From NCBI GenBank assembly GCA_030599055.1, contig JAUVOS010000133.1:1-7002 (forward strand): 7,002 bases of DNA, written 5' to 3'. Source of the DNA: Lutibacter sp. (lineage in GTDB: Bacteria > Bacteroidota > Bacteroidia > Flavobacteriales > Flavobacteriaceae). The notes beneath the pieces are model-generated. The model saw only the letters and a list, made by a program, of their open reading frames with translations, was not told where the DNA came from and did no database searches. A program made the position numbers and the translations under genes. Shown piece after piece: positions 6,508-7,002 of this stretch (position 1 is its first letter; each line of letters opens with the position of its first letter).

Positions 6508-6656
6508 AAGTTTAATTTTTTAATTTGAAAATGTGCTAATTAGCTAATTTGGAAATGTATTAATTAGTTAATGTATGTTAGTTTATGTTTCTTTAATAAT
6601 ATTTTTATTTTGATAGGCGACTCATTGGCACATTTTCAAATTAACAAATTAGCTAA
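6508..6656. repeat. Intergenic AT-rich repeat cluster with a perfect 17-base inverted pair between ATPase and S23-like genes
   Basis: Two forward copies begin at 6522 (AATTTGAAAATGTGCTAATT) and 6546 (AATTTGGAAATGTATTAATT), and an inverted copy lies at 6625-6658. The segments 6520-6536 and 6628-6644 are perfect 17-base inverted complements with a 91-base loop. The TAA stop of the ATPase gene (6659-6657) is itself part of a TTAATTAGCTAATT stretch belonging to the repeat, so the repeat supplies the end of that gene. The middle (about 6570-6620) is plain AT-rich sequence without a recognisable feature. Confidence 0.8.
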
Positions 6657-7002
6657 TTAACCACGTGCTAATTTCAAAAACACATCATTCATGGAGTTTA
6701 CATTAAATTGTTTTCGTAGGTTTTCTGGTGTGTCTAAAGCCTCTATTTTCCCTTCGACCATAATAGAAACCCGATCACAATATTCTGCTTCGTCCATATA
6801 GTGTGTGGTTACAAAAATAGTGGTGCCGAGATTAGCTTGTTTGTAAATCATCTCCCAAAATTGCCTTCTCGTAATAGGGTCAACGCCACCTGTTGGCTCA
6901 TCGAGAAACACAACTTTAGGTTCGTGAATTAAGGAAACCGAAAAAGCTAGTTTTTGTTTCCAACCTAATGGTAAGGAACCTACCAAGTTATCGGCAATTT
7001 CC
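6657..7002 (-). CDS. ABC transporter ATP-binding protein, C-terminal part (YbhF-like; 5' end beyond the window)
   Basis: The open frame runs without interruption to the right edge (the last complete codons read EIADNLVGS), so the true start lies outside; the TTG near 6986 is an internal codon, not a start. The visible part carries a signature-like region LPLGWKQKLAF (a family variant of LSGGQ, resembling YbhF-type ATPases), Walker B VVFLDEP, the D-loop GGVDP and the H-loop TTHYMDEAE. The P-loop/Walker A lies upstream of the window. The protein ends in a short LKLARG tail. It would energise the two ABC-2 permeases encoded just downstream in the same direction. It could be a single-domain ATPase or the second half of a tandem ATPase; this window cannot distinguish them. 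The stop codon is embedded in an intergenic repeat. Confidence 0.93.
   Translation of the reverse strand, partial: EIADNLVGSLPLGWKQKLAFSVSLIHEPKVVFLDEPTGGVDPITRRQFWEMIYKQANLGTTIFVTTHYMDEAEYCDRVSIMVEGKIEALDTPENLRKQFNVNSMNDVFLKLARG

Noticed and set aside
6047..6660. CRISPR array or tRNA-like structures in the repeat-rich gaps
   Set aside because: The repeats are irregularly spaced, degenerate and in both orientations, with no unique equal-length spacers and no cloverleaf potential.
6657..6986. TTG at 6986-6984 as the start of a 109-residue ATPase
   Set aside because: The frame continues upstream to the window edge with coherent ATPase sequence (EIADNLVGSLPLGW), and the Walker A would be missing. 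The gene is truncated by the window, not short.

Overview
This AT-rich window looks like a chromosomal segment from a member of the Bacteroidota, most likely a Flavobacteriaceae species. The basis is the strong A/T bias, the absence of clear Shine-Dalgarno sequences, TAA-dominated stops, and the character of the encoded proteins (HD-DUF5706 protein, four-helix-bundle S23 family, extended pyruvate-kinase N-terminus). Every gene I can support lies on the minus strand, so transcription runs from position 7002 towards 1.

Region 7002-3138 (first in transcription order) is an export-type gene cluster. It holds the C-terminal part of an ABC ATPase, a small four-helix-bundle (S23/IVP-like) protein, two paralogous ABC-2 permeases of the YbhS/YbhR kind, and a cytochrome b561-type membrane haem protein. 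The ATPase and the two permeases would form one multidrug-type or small-molecule exporter. The S23-like gene interrupts the usual ATPase-permease-permease order. The gaps around it and between the permeases are filled by related copies of one AT-rich repeat (core AATTTGAAAATGTGNYAATT), some in inverted orientation.

Region 3137-2888 is a 250-base spacer. It contains an inverted repeat built on AGACTTTAGAC and a possible 29-codon ORF just before the next gene.

Region 2887-391 is the most interesting part. A membrane-anchored class III nucleotide cyclase is followed, four bases after its stop, by an HD-domain protein whose C-terminal half is a DUF5706 / Pycsar-effector (PycTM-type) transmembrane domain. 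A cyclase directly coupled to a PycTM-like effector is the gene layout of Pycsar anti-phage defence. This version differs from the described type in three ways: the cyclase has about six membrane spans, the effector carries a fused HD phosphohydrolase domain, and three cyclase active-site positions (base recognition and transition state) are non-canonical. A defence or stress-signalling module is therefore a reasoned hypothesis, not a demonstration.

Region 344-1 begins a further gene whose N-terminus resembles the extension found on long, atypical pyruvate kinases; it runs off the window.
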